Counted from the stretch's first letter, positions 1-9,787 are shown. The stretch is DNA of 64,000 bases from JBHJHP01 sp042219825 (GCF_042219825.1 NZ_JBHJHQ010000003.1:434001-498000), one strand, 5' to 3'. Numbers and translations: made by a program. Notes: a model not told the origin generated them from the letters alone.

Positions 1-7
1 TTCACCC

Positions 8-44
8 GTCAGCTACGAATCCCAAGCGTAGCTGACTTTTTTTT
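8..44 (+). terminator. Rho-independent terminator of an off-window gene
   Basis: A perfect 10-bp stem (8-17 pairing with 27-36) is followed directly by eight T residues on the plus strand. It should end a plus-strand transcript that enters the window from the left. There is no T tract on the other strand, so it is unlikely to serve GH88. Confidence 0.75.
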
Positions 45-95
45 ATGATATGAATTAAATCAGGGAACTATCAATACCCTGATTCAGATCACATG

Positions 96-1313
96 TTAAA
101 CCGGATTTTCCAGCATAATATTTTTAAGCCGTAATAAGGCTTCCAGGTAATAATAATCTGCATAAATAAGTGGAACATCTATTTCAGAATAATTGGGTTT
201 ATTTCCAGTAGAATGTATGAGTATGCAAGGCATATCAGAAGGTGCCTGATACATATGAGATGACAGTTCAGCCAGCATATCTACTGCAGCATTTTTATAT
301 CGGGCAGCCAAAGTATCGTTCTTTTCAAAGCCGGATAGTTCCAGAAGAGCAGAAGCCACAATAGCCGCGGAAGATGCATCCTTAGGTGCATCAGGGATAT
401 CCGGATCTTCAAAATCCCAATACGGGATCATATCATTTGGAAGCCTCCTTAAATAAACCTCTGCCAGCTTTTCAGCGGTCTCCAGAAACTCAGGTTTGCC
501 GGTCTCCCTGTAGCACATGGTGAACCCATATATTCCCCAGGCCTGACCGCGGGCCCACATGGAACTGTCACTGTATCCCTGATGCGTTACTCCTTTAATA
601 AAACCACCGTTTACAGTATCGTAGACGGCCACGTGATACGTGGTATAATCAGGACGAATATGATGTTTCAAGGTTGTTTCAGCATGCTTCACAGCTATAT
701 TATAAAGGTTTGGTGATCCACCATATTTTGTTGCCTGAAATAACAACTCCAGGTTCATCATATTATCAATGATGGTGTTATGGGGCCAGTTCATTTTTTG
801 AACCATCGCAGGCCAGGACAGTATTGTTCCAACAGTAGGATTATACAGGGTTGCAAGTGAATCTGCAGCTCTGATAATACATTTTTTATACCCCGGCTTA
901 TGGATCAGACGTTCACCGTTGCCATAGCTACAGTATAACATGAACCCAAGGTCATGATCTGCAACCGGTACATCCAATACTCCGGATAATGCTTCTGTTG
1001 ATTTCTCTGCATCTTTAAGGATGGTACTATCGCCAGTTGCCTCGAAGCTGTACCACAAAATACCGGGCCAGAAACCACTGGTCCAGTCGTGAATGCTTGC
1101 CAGTTTCCATTCCTTATTGCCGGTTTCTATAGTACGTGGCATCCGGTTTGTATCAGAGAGTATGGTTTCTGATAATTTTACTTTATCAACAGCATGCTGT
1201 ATGGCTTTGTCAACGTTAAAAACCCTTTTTTCCGGTTTCTCAACTGCAACATGACATGCAGTGATCCCCAGAGACAGCATGATGAATAAAGTTTTGTGAT
1301 TTATTTTCCTCAT
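96..1313 (-). CDS. GH88 unsaturated glucuronyl/galacturonyl hydrolase, lipoprotein
   Basis: Glycoside hydrolase family 88 enzymes remove the 4,5-unsaturated uronic acid left at the non-reducing end of oligosaccharides by polysaccharide lyases, using a hydration mechanism. The 405-residue protein has an N-terminal signal peptide with a lipobox ending at Cys20, then one (alpha/alpha)6-barrel domain. The DHD motif (119-121) and the Asp in IDNMMN (Asp183) match the two acidic positions known as catalytic in GH88, and WARGQAWG near residue 255 is also typical. Length is normal for the family. The lipobox suggests a periplasmic or outer-membrane location. The next gene upstream on the same strand is an HTCS regulator. 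The PL4 lyase at 20667 could supply its substrate. Family assignment is firm; the sugar specificity is inferred. Confidence 0.9.
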   Translation of the reverse strand: MRKINHKTLFIMLSLGITACHVAVEKPEKRVFNVDKAIQHAVDKVKLSETILSDTNRMPRTIETGNKEWKLASIHDWTSGFWPGILWYSFEATGDSTILKDAEKSTEALSGVLDVPVADHDLGFMLYCSYGNGERLIHKPGYKKCIIRAADSLATLYNPTVGTILSWPAMVQKMNWPHNTIIDNMMNLELLFQATKYGGSPNLYNIAVKHAETTLKHHIRPDYTTYHVAVYDTVNGGFIKGVTHQGYSDSSMWARGQAWGIYGFTMCYRETGKPEFLETAEKLAEVYLRRLPNDMIPYWDFEDPDIPDAPKDASSAAIVASALLELSGFEKNDTLAARYKNAAVDMLAELSSHMYQAPSDMPCILIHSTGNKPNYSEIDVPLIYADYYYLEALLRLKNIMLENPV

Positions 1314-1330
1314 AAGATGTAGTTAAACCA

Positions 1331-1338
1331 CAAAAATA
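1331..1338 (-). promoter_or_regulatory. Candidate -7 box for GH88
   Basis: On the minus strand this reads TATTTTTG, an exact match to the Bacteroidota TAnnTTTG -7 consensus, about 18 bases before the GH88 start codon. I see no clear -33 TTTG partner and the implied leader is very short, so it is only a candidate. Confidence 0.3.
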
Positions 1339-1452
1339 GACAGAGTGATTTGTATCTGCTTTAAACAGTAAATATATCTCTTTAAATTATCACTATGTCG
1401 CACAATACAATCGGAAATTGTAAACTGTATTAGGAGTTGCCGTACTAACGCA

Positions 1453-4400
1453 TTATCTCATATGCCGTTTTACATATTCTGTCGGCGAACAACCAAAATA
1501 ATCGGAAAAGGATTTGGAGAAGTACGCATGAGAATTAAATCCGACCCTGTATCCGATTTCTTTTACGGAATCTTCTCCTTTCAGCAGCAGTTCTGCACTG
1601 TATTTTAAACGAACCGTCCGAATAAAACCACTGGGATTCTGTCCTGTCAGTAACGATATTTTATTAAAAAGACTACTGGAACTAATCCTTAACTCACTAC
1701 ACAGATCACTGACAGAGAAGTCACTTTTATCCAGATTTTCAGTAATTATTCCGATAACATTGTCCAGAAATTTTTCATCTTTCGTTTTAACATCCTTCGA
1801 AGTTAGATCAGTAAACAAATTCCGGTTCTTTATCTGCTCAACCAATCTTTCCCTATTCTCAATCATATTTGCCACCCTCACCATAACTTCAGTCATATAA
1901 AATGGCTTTGAGAGATAGGCATCAGCACCTGTTTCATAGGCTTTAATCCGGTCATCCACCTGTGACAGAGCTGTTAACAACAGTACCGGAATGCTGCAAG
2001 TTTCCTCATTGGTCTTTAGTTGTTCCGTCAGTTCAATTCCATCCATCTCCGGCATCATAACATCACTGATAACCATATTTGGCTCGAATTTTACTGCTTT
2101 ATTATACCCTTCTTCCCCATTGCAGGCTGTAATTACGTTATAATTTATTTCCAGATTCTCTTTCAACTGTGCCAATAAAGTTTTGTTGTCCTCTACAATC
2201 AATATCGTTTGTTTTCCGGATTCAGGATTAAATTTGTCGAATGCGTCTGCCTCCAGGGTATCCAGATCATATTCCAATGCATCCAGTACAGATTTGTCCT
2301 GGCTTTCCTGAACCCTTTGGAAATCATTTTCGGAATAATAGTATTCCTTAATAAATGGTATCCTTATCATAAACCTGCTCCCCTTACCTGGCTCACTTTC
2401 CACTGAAACAGTACCACTGAGTTGCTCTACAAGACGTTTAACAAGGTTCAATCCAATACCGGCACCAACATTATGGGAATTAACCTGGTAAAACCTGTTA
2501 AATACATCTTTTACCTGCTGTTTGCTCATCCCTATCCCATTATCTTCAACTTCAAAAATAAGGTCATCACTATTACCAGTTTTGTCATAACTGTCTTTAT
2601 CCTTAGCAACCCTGATAGTTATTAGTCCACCTTTACCGGTATACTTTAACGCGTTTGAAATCAGGTTATTCAGAATCTTATCCAACTTACCAGTGTCGGT
2701 AAAGGCTTCCAGTTTATCATTTCCAGGTTCAAATATCAACGTGATATGCTTTTTGTCAGCCAGAGATCTGAAAAATTCCACGTTGCTTTTTACATATTCC
2801 ACTATTTCGGTCTTCTGAAGCCTCATTTCATCCTTGTTATAGTCTAGTTTCCTGAAATCCTGTAATTCATTTACCAGATGCATTAATTTTTGTGCACTTC
2901 TGTAAGCCACATCAAGCACTTTTTTTACTCCCGGTGAAACATCCGGATTCTTCATGACATCCCATAACGGATTGATCATAATTGTTAGCGGCGTTCTGAA
3001 TTCATGCGAAATATTCATAAAAAACTGCAACTTCTCTTCATCCAGTTCTCTTTTTTGTTTCGCGATTTGCCTTTTGATAAGGAGGTTACGGTAGAGCAAT
3101 ACAAGCAGGACTAAAATTACCGCGTATGCGATAAACGCCCAGTATGTCATCCAGAAAGGAGGTGATATATGGATATGCAATTCTGCATATTCCGCATTTG
3201 TGGGAAGTCCGTTGAAAGATGCTTTTACCTGAAATACATAGCTCCCGGGTTTCAGATTGGTATAAGTTGCTGTTTTCCTGTTGCCAACCTCATTCCATTC
3301 CGGTTCAAATCCTTTTAAACGATAGGCATAGGTTATAAGATCGGGGTTATTAAAACTTAACGCGGAGTATTTCAAAGAGATAACGTCGTCATAATAGTTG
3401 AAGCGAACTGTATCCGTTTGAGATATGTCTTTTTTCAGGGGCGAGTCAGGACCAACCTGCAGCTCTTTATTAAACAATTCAATACCTGTTATTTTGACTG
3501 ATAATTTCCTTTTTTGAAGCTTGATATTAACCGGATCAAACATATTAAATCCATTAATTCCCCCAAATAATAATTCCCCTGAATTCAGTTTACTGGCAGT
3601 GTGGTAATATACCGTATTCTGTAATCCGTCTGCATCGGTATAATTATCAAACGACTCTTTATCTACATTGAAACGCGACAATCCTCTTTCACCGTTCAAC
3701 CATAAACAGCCATCATTGTCCTCCAGAATATTAAACGTATTTGTAAAAGCATAACCGTCTTCAGCTGTATAACGCTTTACCTTTCCGGTTGCCCGGTCAA
3801 AACGGTTTAATCCCAGGTATGTCCCTACCCAAAGGATACCGCGGGAATCCTCATAAACAGCATTGACCCGGCTATCTGTAAGGGTGGTTTTATCATCAGG
3901 ATCAGAAAAAAAGGAGCGAAAGCTGTCAGATTCCGGATTATATTCATTTAATCCGTTTGTGGTACCAACCCAAATTATACCTGATTTATCTTTATAAATT
4001 GTTCTGACATGGTTATTAGATAAGCTATGGCTAGAATCCTGCATATCATAATGTGAATACAGGCCGGAAGAAGGATCATACAAGTCCAGTCCGTCATCTG
4101 AATAACCAATCCATAATTTCCCGTCTCTATCTTCCATCAAGGTATAAATGGAATTCGATTTAAGTCTTTCGGTATGATTCGGATCAAACTGTATGAAATT
4201 AAAGCTATGGCTTCCTTTGTTAAATATGCATAATCCACTATGAAGAGTTGATAACAGGAGCTTCTCATGGTCGTAATCAATGATGGACCAGATCATGTCG
4301 TCTTCAGGTTTTTTATCACCCGGCAATTGAAGGACGTAATTATCAAACGTATTCTTCTTTGGATTATACCTGCTAAGGATGGCGGCATTACGTGCCCCGG

Positions 4401-5505
4401 CCCAAATGTTGTTTTCTTTATCCTGATAAATTACCCGCGTACTTGTTGCGAAACGTCCGTTGTATGAAAATCTGTTTTTTACGATGTGAAAAGGGCTCTC
4501 AATCCTGTCGTAAAAATATATTCCCCGGTTAAAGGTTGTGATCCAGATATTATGGAAACTATCTTCATAAACGTTCATCGGACTGGAAATCGTTTCCGGG
4601 ACGACATCTGATCCGTCCCTCACTTCTTTAAGCTGACCTAAATTTCCATAATCAAATATATAAAGACCCCGATCCAGTACAGAAATCCAAAGCATATCCC
4701 GGGAATCAAAAAACAGACGTTTTTGCTTTTCCCTGAAGTTATCCGGCATCTGAACTGTCCTGACAGGATCACCCGTTGCCTCATTAATTATTTCAAACGA
4801 TGCATTTGTATACAACGACACCCATAGTCCACCATTACGATCAACTGCAATATCACGAACACTCTTTCCACTAAAAAAATGCTGCATTGTTGCTTCGTCC
4901 TGCCTGAATAAGTCCAGCCCCGACTCTGTAGCCACCCAATAATTATTCTCTCCGGCTTTCAGAATCTTATAAACTGAATTGGAAGATAGACTTCTCGCAA
5001 TTTCAGAAGAACCTGTACTAAAATGAACCAGTGAATCATTTTCAGTGTCTAAAATATAAGCACCATTATTGCTTGTGCCTATAAAAAAATGCCCCTTGTC
5101 AGCGAGACAAAGTGTAGTTATAAACTGAATACCTACCGTATTCGGAAATTTATAATTGTAATTGGTGAACTGATGTGTTGAAGTATTAAATCTTGAAAGT
5201 CCCTTTTGTGTACCAATCCACAGGTTTCCCTTTCTGTCCGGCACTAAACATCTTAAATCATTGCTGATTAGCGAATTTCTATCTCCGGGCTTCATTGACC
5301 AGTTTTTAAGTTGATTGCCATCGTATCGTGAAAGGCCATCAAACTCAAACCATATAAAACCACAGCTGTCCTGAGTTATGCAGTCAGTATATGTCAAAGG
5401 AAGATTATTTAACCTATGGATATTGGTCAGATTGAAATCCTGGAATTCAGTACCATAAAAAGAAATACTAAATAAAAGCAATATAAGAGTAGTAAAATTC
5501 CGCAT
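1453..5505 (-). CDS. Hybrid two-component system (HTCS) sensor kinase/response regulator
   Basis: This is a one-protein two-component system of the type that controls polysaccharide-utilisation genes in Bacteroidota. Numbering here is for the longest reading, which starts at 5529 (1358 residues). Order of parts: signal peptide, a long periplasmic two-component-regulator propeller (repeated W-x-G-T/Y blade motifs), a Y_Y_Y domain, one membrane segment near 790-810, HisKA with SHEFRTPL near 838, HATPase_c with DNGIGM and GIGLNL motifs, a REC domain with phospho-acceptor Asp in ISDVMMPEMDG near 1156, and an AraC-type HTH at the C-terminus. I prefer the Met at 5505 because the signal peptide begins there and a TACTTTTG -7 box overlaps the upstream Met. 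It probably binds an oligosaccharide in the periplasm and activates nearby enzyme genes; the ligand is unknown. Confidence 0.93.
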   Translation of the reverse strand: MRNFTTLILLLFSISFYGTEFQDFNLTNIHRLNNLPLTYTDCITQDSCGFIWFEFDGLSRYDGNQLKNWSMKPGDRNSLISNDLRCLVPDRKGNLWIGTQKGLSRFNTSTHQFTNYNYKFPNTVGIQFITTLCLADKGHFFIGTSNNGAYILDTENDSLVHFSTGSSEIARSLSSNSVYKILKAGENNYWVATESGLDLFRQDEATMQHFFSGKSVRDIAVDRNGGLWVSLYTNASFEIINEATGDPVRTVQMPDNFREKQKRLFFDSRDMLWISVLDRGLYIFDYGNLGQLKEVRDGSDVVPETISSPMNVYEDSFHNIWITTFNRGIYFYDRIESPFHIVKNRFSYNGRFATSTRVIYQDKENNIWAGARNAAILSRYNPKKNTFDNYVLQLPGDKKPEDDMIWSIIDYDHEKLLLSTLHSGLCIFNKGSHSFNFIQFDPNHTERLKSNSIYTLMEDRDGKLWIGYSDDGLDLYDPSSGLYSHYDMQDSSHSLSNNHVRTIYKDKSGIIWVGTTNGLNEYNPESDSFRSFFSDPDDKTTLTDSRVNAVYEDSRGILWVGTYLGLNRFDRATGKVKRYTAEDGYAFTNTFNILEDNDGCLWLNGERGLSRFNVDKESFDNYTDADGLQNTVYYHTASKLNSGELLFGGINGFNMFDPVNIKLQKRKLSVKITGIELFNKELQVGPDSPLKKDISQTDTVRFNYYDDVISLKYSALSFNNPDLITYAYRLKGFEPEWNEVGNRKTATYTNLKPGSYVFQVKASFNGLPTNAEYAELHIHISPPFWMTYWAFIAYAVILVLLVLLYRNLLIKRQIAKQKRELDEEKLQFFMNISHEFRTPLTIMINPLWDVMKNPDVSPGVKKVLDVAYRSAQKLMHLVNELQDFRKLDYNKDEMRLQKTEIVEYVKSNVEFFRSLADKKHITLIFEPGNDKLEAFTDTGKLDKILNNLISNALKYTGKGGLITIRVAKDKDSYDKTGNSDDLIFEVEDNGIGMSKQQVKDVFNRFYQVNSHNVGAGIGLNLVKRLVEQLSGTVSVESEPGKGSRFMIRIPFIKEYYYSENDFQRVQESQDKSVLDALEYDLDTLEADAFDKFNPESGKQTILIVEDNKTLLAQLKENLEINYNVITACNGEEGYNKAVKFEPNMVISDVMMPEMDGIELTEQLKTNEETCSIPVLLLTALSQVDDRIKAYETGADAYLSKPFYMTEVMVRVANMIENRERLVEQIKNRNLFTDLTSKDVKTKDEKFLDNVIGIITENLDKSDFSVSDLCSELRISSSSLFNKISLLTGQNPSGFIRTVRLKYSAELLLKGEDSVKEIGYRVGFNSHAYFSKSFSDYFGCSPTEYVKRHMR

Positions 5506-5526
5506 AACACATCTGAAAATCTTCCC

Positions 5527-5534
5527 CAAAAGTA
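5527..5534 (-). promoter_or_regulatory. Candidate -7 box for the HTCS gene
   Basis: The minus strand reads TACTTTTG, matching TAnnTTTG. It overlaps the longest possible start codon of the HTCS gene (5529), so transcription from it would favour the Met at 5505 as the real start. No convincing -33 element is seen. Confidence 0.35.
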
Positions 5535-5565
5535 ATAAAAAGCATTACAGGATGAGAGTCTAAAC

Positions 5566-5595
5566 AAAAGGGACACATAAAGATGCATCCCTTTT
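5566..5595 (-). terminator. Possible terminator after the spondin gene
   Basis: An 8-bp inverted repeat (5566-5573 with 5588-5595) lies just downstream of the spondin_N gene on the minus strand. The stem itself ends in TTTT, followed by GTTT. It separates that gene from the HTCS gene. Confidence 0.45.
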
Positions 5596-5630
5596 AAAAT
5601 TTAAATCCTGTAAATCTATATTTCCAAAAC

Positions 5631-6890
5631 TTAATTCCTCATGATGGTCACTTTTATCATCTCATCCACCATTGGGTAAGGGAATCCATCATTCACCATC
5701 ATCACGTTTCCGCCTTCAACTGTATTGGCCTGCGTTTGTGTTCCTGGATATTCATTCACTTCCGTTCCGGCATCCCACAGACTGAACCATTTCGTGATGT
5801 CTTTCATGCCCGGTGATGATGATAATGTGAATCCGGTATCGCCTGTACCAAGGAACAGGTCGTTAGAGGCACCCAGCATACTGGCTATGCTCAAACGTTG
5901 TCCTGGATAGGCTTCAAAGGAAAACGTAAATTTTTCTCCCGGGAAGATTGGTGCCGGACCAGCTGCTCCATCAGGGGTATTGTACACGCCAGTCTGGTAA
6001 CCTTCGCCCATCAATGACGTATGAACAACAGAAGGATCGCCCATTTCAGCCAGCTGTTCCAGACCTTCACCGTAATCCGGGGTGTTGTTCGTAAAAATTG
6101 GCATCTCCTTATTGTCATGGATCACCCAAACTCCCGGTGCGATCGGGGATACATAACCACTGTTCATTGCAAGATAATCACCCAGCACCGATGCATTACC
6201 AGTTTCAGCCAAATCTTCCAATCCTTTACCGTAATCTGCCATGCCTTTTTCAAACAGCGGGTTATCCATGCTGTGAACCACCCATGCTACAGGTGATATG
6301 GCTGTTGTACTTCCACTCATGTTGTCAATAGTTACCGTAAACATGTGGTTCCCGTTGTATGCAAGCGTAACCATCAGATTTGTTGCTACGGTTCCGTAAT
6401 TATAACCATCCCCCACATCCGACATGAGCATGACCGCACTGTTTTCATCTGCGCCATCATGCATATTGCTCATTCCGGGCATCTGATTCATTTCAGTTCC
6501 CGCATCCCATAGCATCACCTGCGATGTAATGTCTCCTGTAACGGGTGTGCCGCCGCTGAACAAACTAATTCCCATCCCATCCGGCGCATAGAACCCATCA
6601 TTCGAAAATCCGTACATAGTTGCAAAAGACAACATATGTTTCGGGCCGGCATAAAATGAAAATTTATAGGAATGACCCGGTAAGGCAGGGCCGGGATCCG
6701 AAGCACCTTCCGGAATAGCAACAACACCGGACTGGAAATAACTGTACGCATTAAACACATTTTCAACGGTTACCGTATACATTGCTTTTTTATGAGAATG
6801 TTTACCGTCATGAATTTGATTATATTTTTCGCATGACACAAAAAATAATCCAAACATCGTAAGTCCTAAAGTTAAACGTAGTAGTTTCAT
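5631..6890 (-). CDS. Lipoprotein with two spondin_N domains
   Basis: Spondin_N domains are beta-sandwich modules, known from extracellular-matrix proteins of animals and found in bacterial surface lipoproteins; their bacterial role is not established. The 419-residue product has a lipoprotein signal (FFVSC, Cys20). It then has two copies of the module, roughly 35-200 and 285-415, each with the SNDxFxxPDG/TGDTG-like stretch and a T-x-x-x-LWDAGTExN motif. Between them lie two shorter related segments with WVVH/WVIH, then DYGxGLExLAExG. I see no catalytic motif. It lies between the HTCS and msrAB genes with its own flanking terminators, so it is probably transcribed alone. Surface adhesion or binding is a guess. 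Confidence 0.8.
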   Translation of the reverse strand: MKLLRLTLGLTMFGLFFVSCEKYNQIHDGKHSHKKAMYTVTVENVFNAYSYFQSGVVAIPEGASDPGPALPGHSYKFSFYAGPKHMLSFATMYGFSNDGFYAPDGMGISLFSGGTPVTGDITSQVMLWDAGTEMNQMPGMSNMHDGADENSAVMLMSDVGDGYNYGTVATNLMVTLAYNGNHMFTVTIDNMSGSTTAISPVAWVVHSMDNPLFEKGMADYGKGLEDLAETGNASVLGDYLAMNSGYVSPIAPGVWVIHDNKEMPIFTNNTPDYGEGLEQLAEMGDPSVVHTSLMGEGYQTGVYNTPDGAAGPAPIFPGEKFTFSFEAYPGQRLSIASMLGASNDLFLGTGDTGFTLSSSPGMKDITKWFSLWDAGTEVNEYPGTQTQANTVEGGNVMMVNDGFPYPMVDEMIKVTIMRN

Positions 6891-6971
6891 AATACTGATT
6901 TTTAAAATTTATTCACGACGAAGTTCCGGGAAAACTATCACAGAAAAGTCACGGAAAATTCAAGTTTTTAT

Positions 6972-7002
6972 AAAAAAAAGTCCCGAAATATTATTCCGGG
7001 AC
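6972..7002 (-). terminator. Terminator after msrAB
   Basis: On the minus strand a 6-bp GC-rich stem (7002-6997 with 6985-6980, GTCCCG/CGGGAC) is followed by eight T residues. It lies 30 bases past the msrAB stop codon. Confidence 0.75.
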
Positions 7003-7031
7003 CCTCATTATTAATTAGTTATATTTTTAGT

Positions 7032-7979
7032 TTAAAATCGTTTTGTATATCCGTGGCAATAAGGCTTTCCTCCTTTTCTGTCATAATGATCCTGGTGATA
7101 ATCCTCTGCTTTATAGAACTTGGTCGCCGGAGTTAACTTCGTCACTACATTGTAACCTTTATCCTTAAGTATTCCAATCAGCTTTTCTGCCGTTTTTTTC
7201 TGATCCATATTCCGGTAAAAGATCTCAGAACGGTACTGATCTCCAATATCCGGTCCCTGGCGATTCAGTTGTGTCGGATCATGAATTTCAAAAAACAGCT
7301 TAGCCAGCGTTTCATAGTCAGTTTTCTTTGGATCATAAACTATTTCAACTGCTTCGGCAAATCCTGTTGTATGGCTGCATACCTCTTCGTAGGTGGGATT
7401 TTTGATATGACCTCCAATATAGCCATCTACAGCATCGATCACACCCGGTGCTTTTTCCATATAATATTCCACGCCCCAGAAACAACCACCGGCAAATATG
7501 GCAGTATCGGTAGTAGCATTTTTGGGCGGATGAGCCGGAACGAAAACCAGACTGATTGAATTTACACAATGTCGTGTGTTTTTAGGTGTAAAGCCTTCGC
7601 CCGTAAATACATGTCCAAGATGCGCTCCACAGTTTGTACATGTAATTTCTGTTCGCATGCCATCCGGATCAGGAGTACGCGTTACTGCTCCCGGAATCTC
7701 ATCATCAAAACTCGGCCAGCCACATTGCGCATTGAACTTATCTGACGACCTGTACAATTCGGCTCCGCAGCGTTTACAAACATATACCCCTTCCTGCCAG
7801 AAATCCTCATATTTCCCTGTATAAGGTCTTTCTGTCCCTTTATTTACTATCACACGTTCTTCTGCCCTTGTTAACGGACGAAAGTAACGACTATCTTCTT
7901 TTTCCTTTTTATTCCCCGTCTGAGCGCATCCGGTCAGCGTAATCAGAACCAGAACCATTAAATTTATTATCCGTTTCAT
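7032..7979 (-). CDS. msrAB: Exported MsrB-MsrA fusion methionine sulfoxide reductase
   Basis: The enzyme repairs both R- and S-methionine sulfoxide in oxidised proteins. The 315-residue protein begins with a lipoprotein signal (lipobox Cys18). MsrB comes first (about 33-150), with four zinc-ligand Cys in CKRC (68, 71) and CTNC (114, 117) and the catalytic Cys138 in RHCVNS. MsrA follows (about 156-310), with the catalytic GGCFWG motif (Cys166). The domain order B-then-A is the less familiar one compared with the MsrA-MsrB fusions of Neisseria. The lipobox places it in the periplasm or on a membrane face, so it should guard exported proteins and need an electron donor there; no such donor is encoded next to it. 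A clear terminator follows. Confidence 0.93.
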   Translation of the reverse strand: MKRIINLMVLVLITLTGCAQTGNKKEKEDSRYFRPLTRAEERVIVNKGTERPYTGKYEDFWQEGVYVCKRCGAELYRSSDKFNAQCGWPSFDDEIPGAVTRTPDPDGMRTEITCTNCGAHLGHVFTGEGFTPKNTRHCVNSISLVFVPAHPPKNATTDTAIFAGGCFWGVEYYMEKAPGVIDAVDGYIGGHIKNPTYEEVCSHTTGFAEAVEIVYDPKKTDYETLAKLFFEIHDPTQLNRQGPDIGDQYRSEIFYRNMDQKKTAEKLIGILKDKGYNVVTKLTPATKFYKAEDYHQDHYDRKGGKPYCHGYTKRF

Positions 7980-8195
7980 CTGTTTCTCCTTTTCTATTTA
8001 TTTCATTTGATCGCTAAGCGTTTTTTCTCACTTACAAAATTCACAATCAAATATCACAGGAAGATCACAAAGCATTCAAATTTTCATCAAAATAACAATG
8101 AATTGCATGAGCATAATGGTACGCATCAGTTAAAACCAATGTTAATACAGAAAGTTGTATAACTTAAACTGAAAAATGTATAAAATAATTAACGG

Positions 8196-9188
8196 TCAGA
8201 ACCGGTTTTTATAAATATCAAGGATGATTTCTGTGGCATTACGCGCTGATTCTCCTGTTATTAATGGTTCCTTGCCGGAAAAAACGGCTTCTACAAAATC
8301 CTGAATAATCAATTCATGATTAGAGGTATCGTTTACTACAGCGGTTGCTGATCCGGTATGGCCATTCATACTTTTATCAGCTACTGATGGATTTTCAAGA
8401 TCTTCCATCTCCCATTGCGTAATCACATCATTCTCCATCACCAGGTATCCTTTGTCAGAATAGATTTCCAGTTTTGCCGGAAAGCCGGGTTTTGTTGCAG
8501 TAGATGCCGTAATGGTACTTATCATTCCATTCTGGTGAACACATATAACCGCTCCGTGATCCTCTACTTCAATGTCATGTACAAATGTTCCCAGGGTACT
8601 GACCAGCTTTTCGGGTCTTCCAAAAAACCAATAGTACAAATCAATGTAATGCGAAGCCTGCTGAATAAACGGGCCACCGCCATCAATATCCCAGGTTCCG
8701 CGATATGCACCGGAATTGTAATAGCTGTCATCCCTGTAATTTTTTATGGAAAGATCAACAGAAAAAATCTTACCCAGACTTCCATTTTCAATCAATGCTT
8801 TCACAACCGGATTATCAGAACTATACCGGCGCTGATATGCTACACCCAGCTTCACATTGTTTTGTTTACAGGCAGAAATCATATCATCAATGGCATCCGT
8901 TGTAATGTCTATAGGCTTTTCACACAATACGTGTTTGCCAAGTTCTGCCGCTTCAATAGTACTGATATGATGATATCCATTTGGTGTACAAACAATAACT
9001 GCATCAAATTCCACCGTAACAGACTGCAAGGAATGAAATACAGGAAGATGTTCTGCCTGTGAAGGTTTTTTTGAACTTCTTGATATAATACCTGTCACTT
9101 CAGCTTTCTCAATTTTTTGAATGGCTGAAATATAGGTATTGGCAATATTGCCGCTGCCAATGATTACAAATTTTATCTTATCAGTCAT
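8196..9188 (-). CDS. Gfo/Idh/MocA family NAD(P)-dependent oxidoreductase
   Basis: Members oxidise or reduce hydroxyl groups on sugars, inositols or related compounds with NAD(P). The 330-residue protein has an N-terminal Rossmann fold with GSGNIA near residue 11 and the family's CEKPID motif near 89-94, whose Lys is part of the active site. The C-terminal alpha/beta domain contains GGPFIQQASHYID, supplying the usual catalytic His. No signal peptide is seen, so it is cytoplasmic. It starts 26 bases after the 190-residue membrane-protein gene and may be cotranscribed with it and the CDF gene. A 216-base gap separates it from msrAB. The substrate cannot be read from the sequence; sugar metabolism is likely given the surroundings. 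Confidence 0.88.
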   Translation of the reverse strand: MTDKIKFVIIGSGNIANTYISAIQKIEKAEVTGIISRSSKKPSQAEHLPVFHSLQSVTVEFDAVIVCTPNGYHHISTIEAAELGKHVLCEKPIDITTDAIDDMISACKQNNVKLGVAYQRRYSSDNPVVKALIENGSLGKIFSVDLSIKNYRDDSYYNSGAYRGTWDIDGGGPFIQQASHYIDLYYWFFGRPEKLVSTLGTFVHDIEVEDHGAVICVHQNGMISTITASTATKPGFPAKLEIYSDKGYLVMENDVITQWEMEDLENPSVADKSMNGHTGSATAVVNDTSNHELIIQDFVEAVFSGKEPLITGESARNATEIILDIYKNRF

Positions 9189-9214
9189 AATATTTAGAAT
9201 ACAGGATTAATCGT

Positions 9215-9787
9215 TCATTTTATTTCAATATCCAGCTGGCGCCCCTCTTTAAAAGCTTTTCGGTCCATTTCAGACCCAACAGCCATGCCTACGGTCATAC
9301 CAATTGGAATTCCGATTCCGATAAAAGCCATATTTTTCAGGCTGGCCCCGAATGCTACACCAAGAGGTATCCCGAACGCAGCCATGCCGAGCGCCAACCA
9401 CTGATTACGGTAGTGATTTTGGGGAACCATTTTAAGCTCTTTCTCCAATAGCTTAATCAATCGGGTCTGTACAGCTCTGATTTTCCGATGGAAATCCGAT
9501 CCGGGAACTTTAACCGCATTTATCTTTTCTGTTTCAGCATTAATTATGGCAGCAATCCTGTCAGGAATATCCTTTTTCTTCATTGCTATTAAAAGATTGT
9601 TGAGTTGCAGGTGCGCTTTATGCATTTTCGCATTGCCAGTATAATCCGGTAAAGGAAGTAGTTCATTAATTAACATCGACACATATCGTTTAAAGTCTTC
9701 GATAAATTTATGAACAATCGCAGGGATATAAAAATATACAAGAAAAAATAACACGGTGAAGTTTGTACCCGGATCAGAATTACTCAA
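9215..9787 (-). CDS. Conserved hypothetical protein with C-terminal glycine-rich membrane hairpin
   Basis: I do not recognise a named family. The soluble part contains ELLPLPDY and INAETEKI, with many Lys/Glu residues that look helical. Near the C-terminus two hydrophobic Gly/Ala/Met-rich stretches (about 128-150 and 152-170) form a likely membrane hairpin with glycine-zipper spacing, followed by a short charged tail. The longest reading begins with an improbable hydrophobic lead (residues 1-25). The true start could be the Met at residue 37 (9679) or a non-ATG codon just before it. The gene begins 17 bases after the CDF transporter gene and is probably cotranscribed with it. Its function is unknown. 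Confidence 0.6.
   Translation of the reverse strand: MSNSDPGTNFTVLFFLVYFYIPAIVHKFIEDFKRYVSMLINELLPLPDYTGNAKMHKAHLQLNNLLIAMKKKDIPDRIAAIINAETEKINAVKVPGSDFHRKIRAVQTRLIKLLEKELKMVPQNHYRNQWLALGMAAFGIPLGVAFGASLKNMAFIGIGIPIGMTVGMAVGSEMDRKAFKEGRQLDIEIK

Noticed and set aside
8415..9062. A 215-codon plus-strand ORF opposite the Gfo/Idh gene
   Set aside because: It is a shadow of a clear oxidoreductase gene on the other strand and has no protein-like features.
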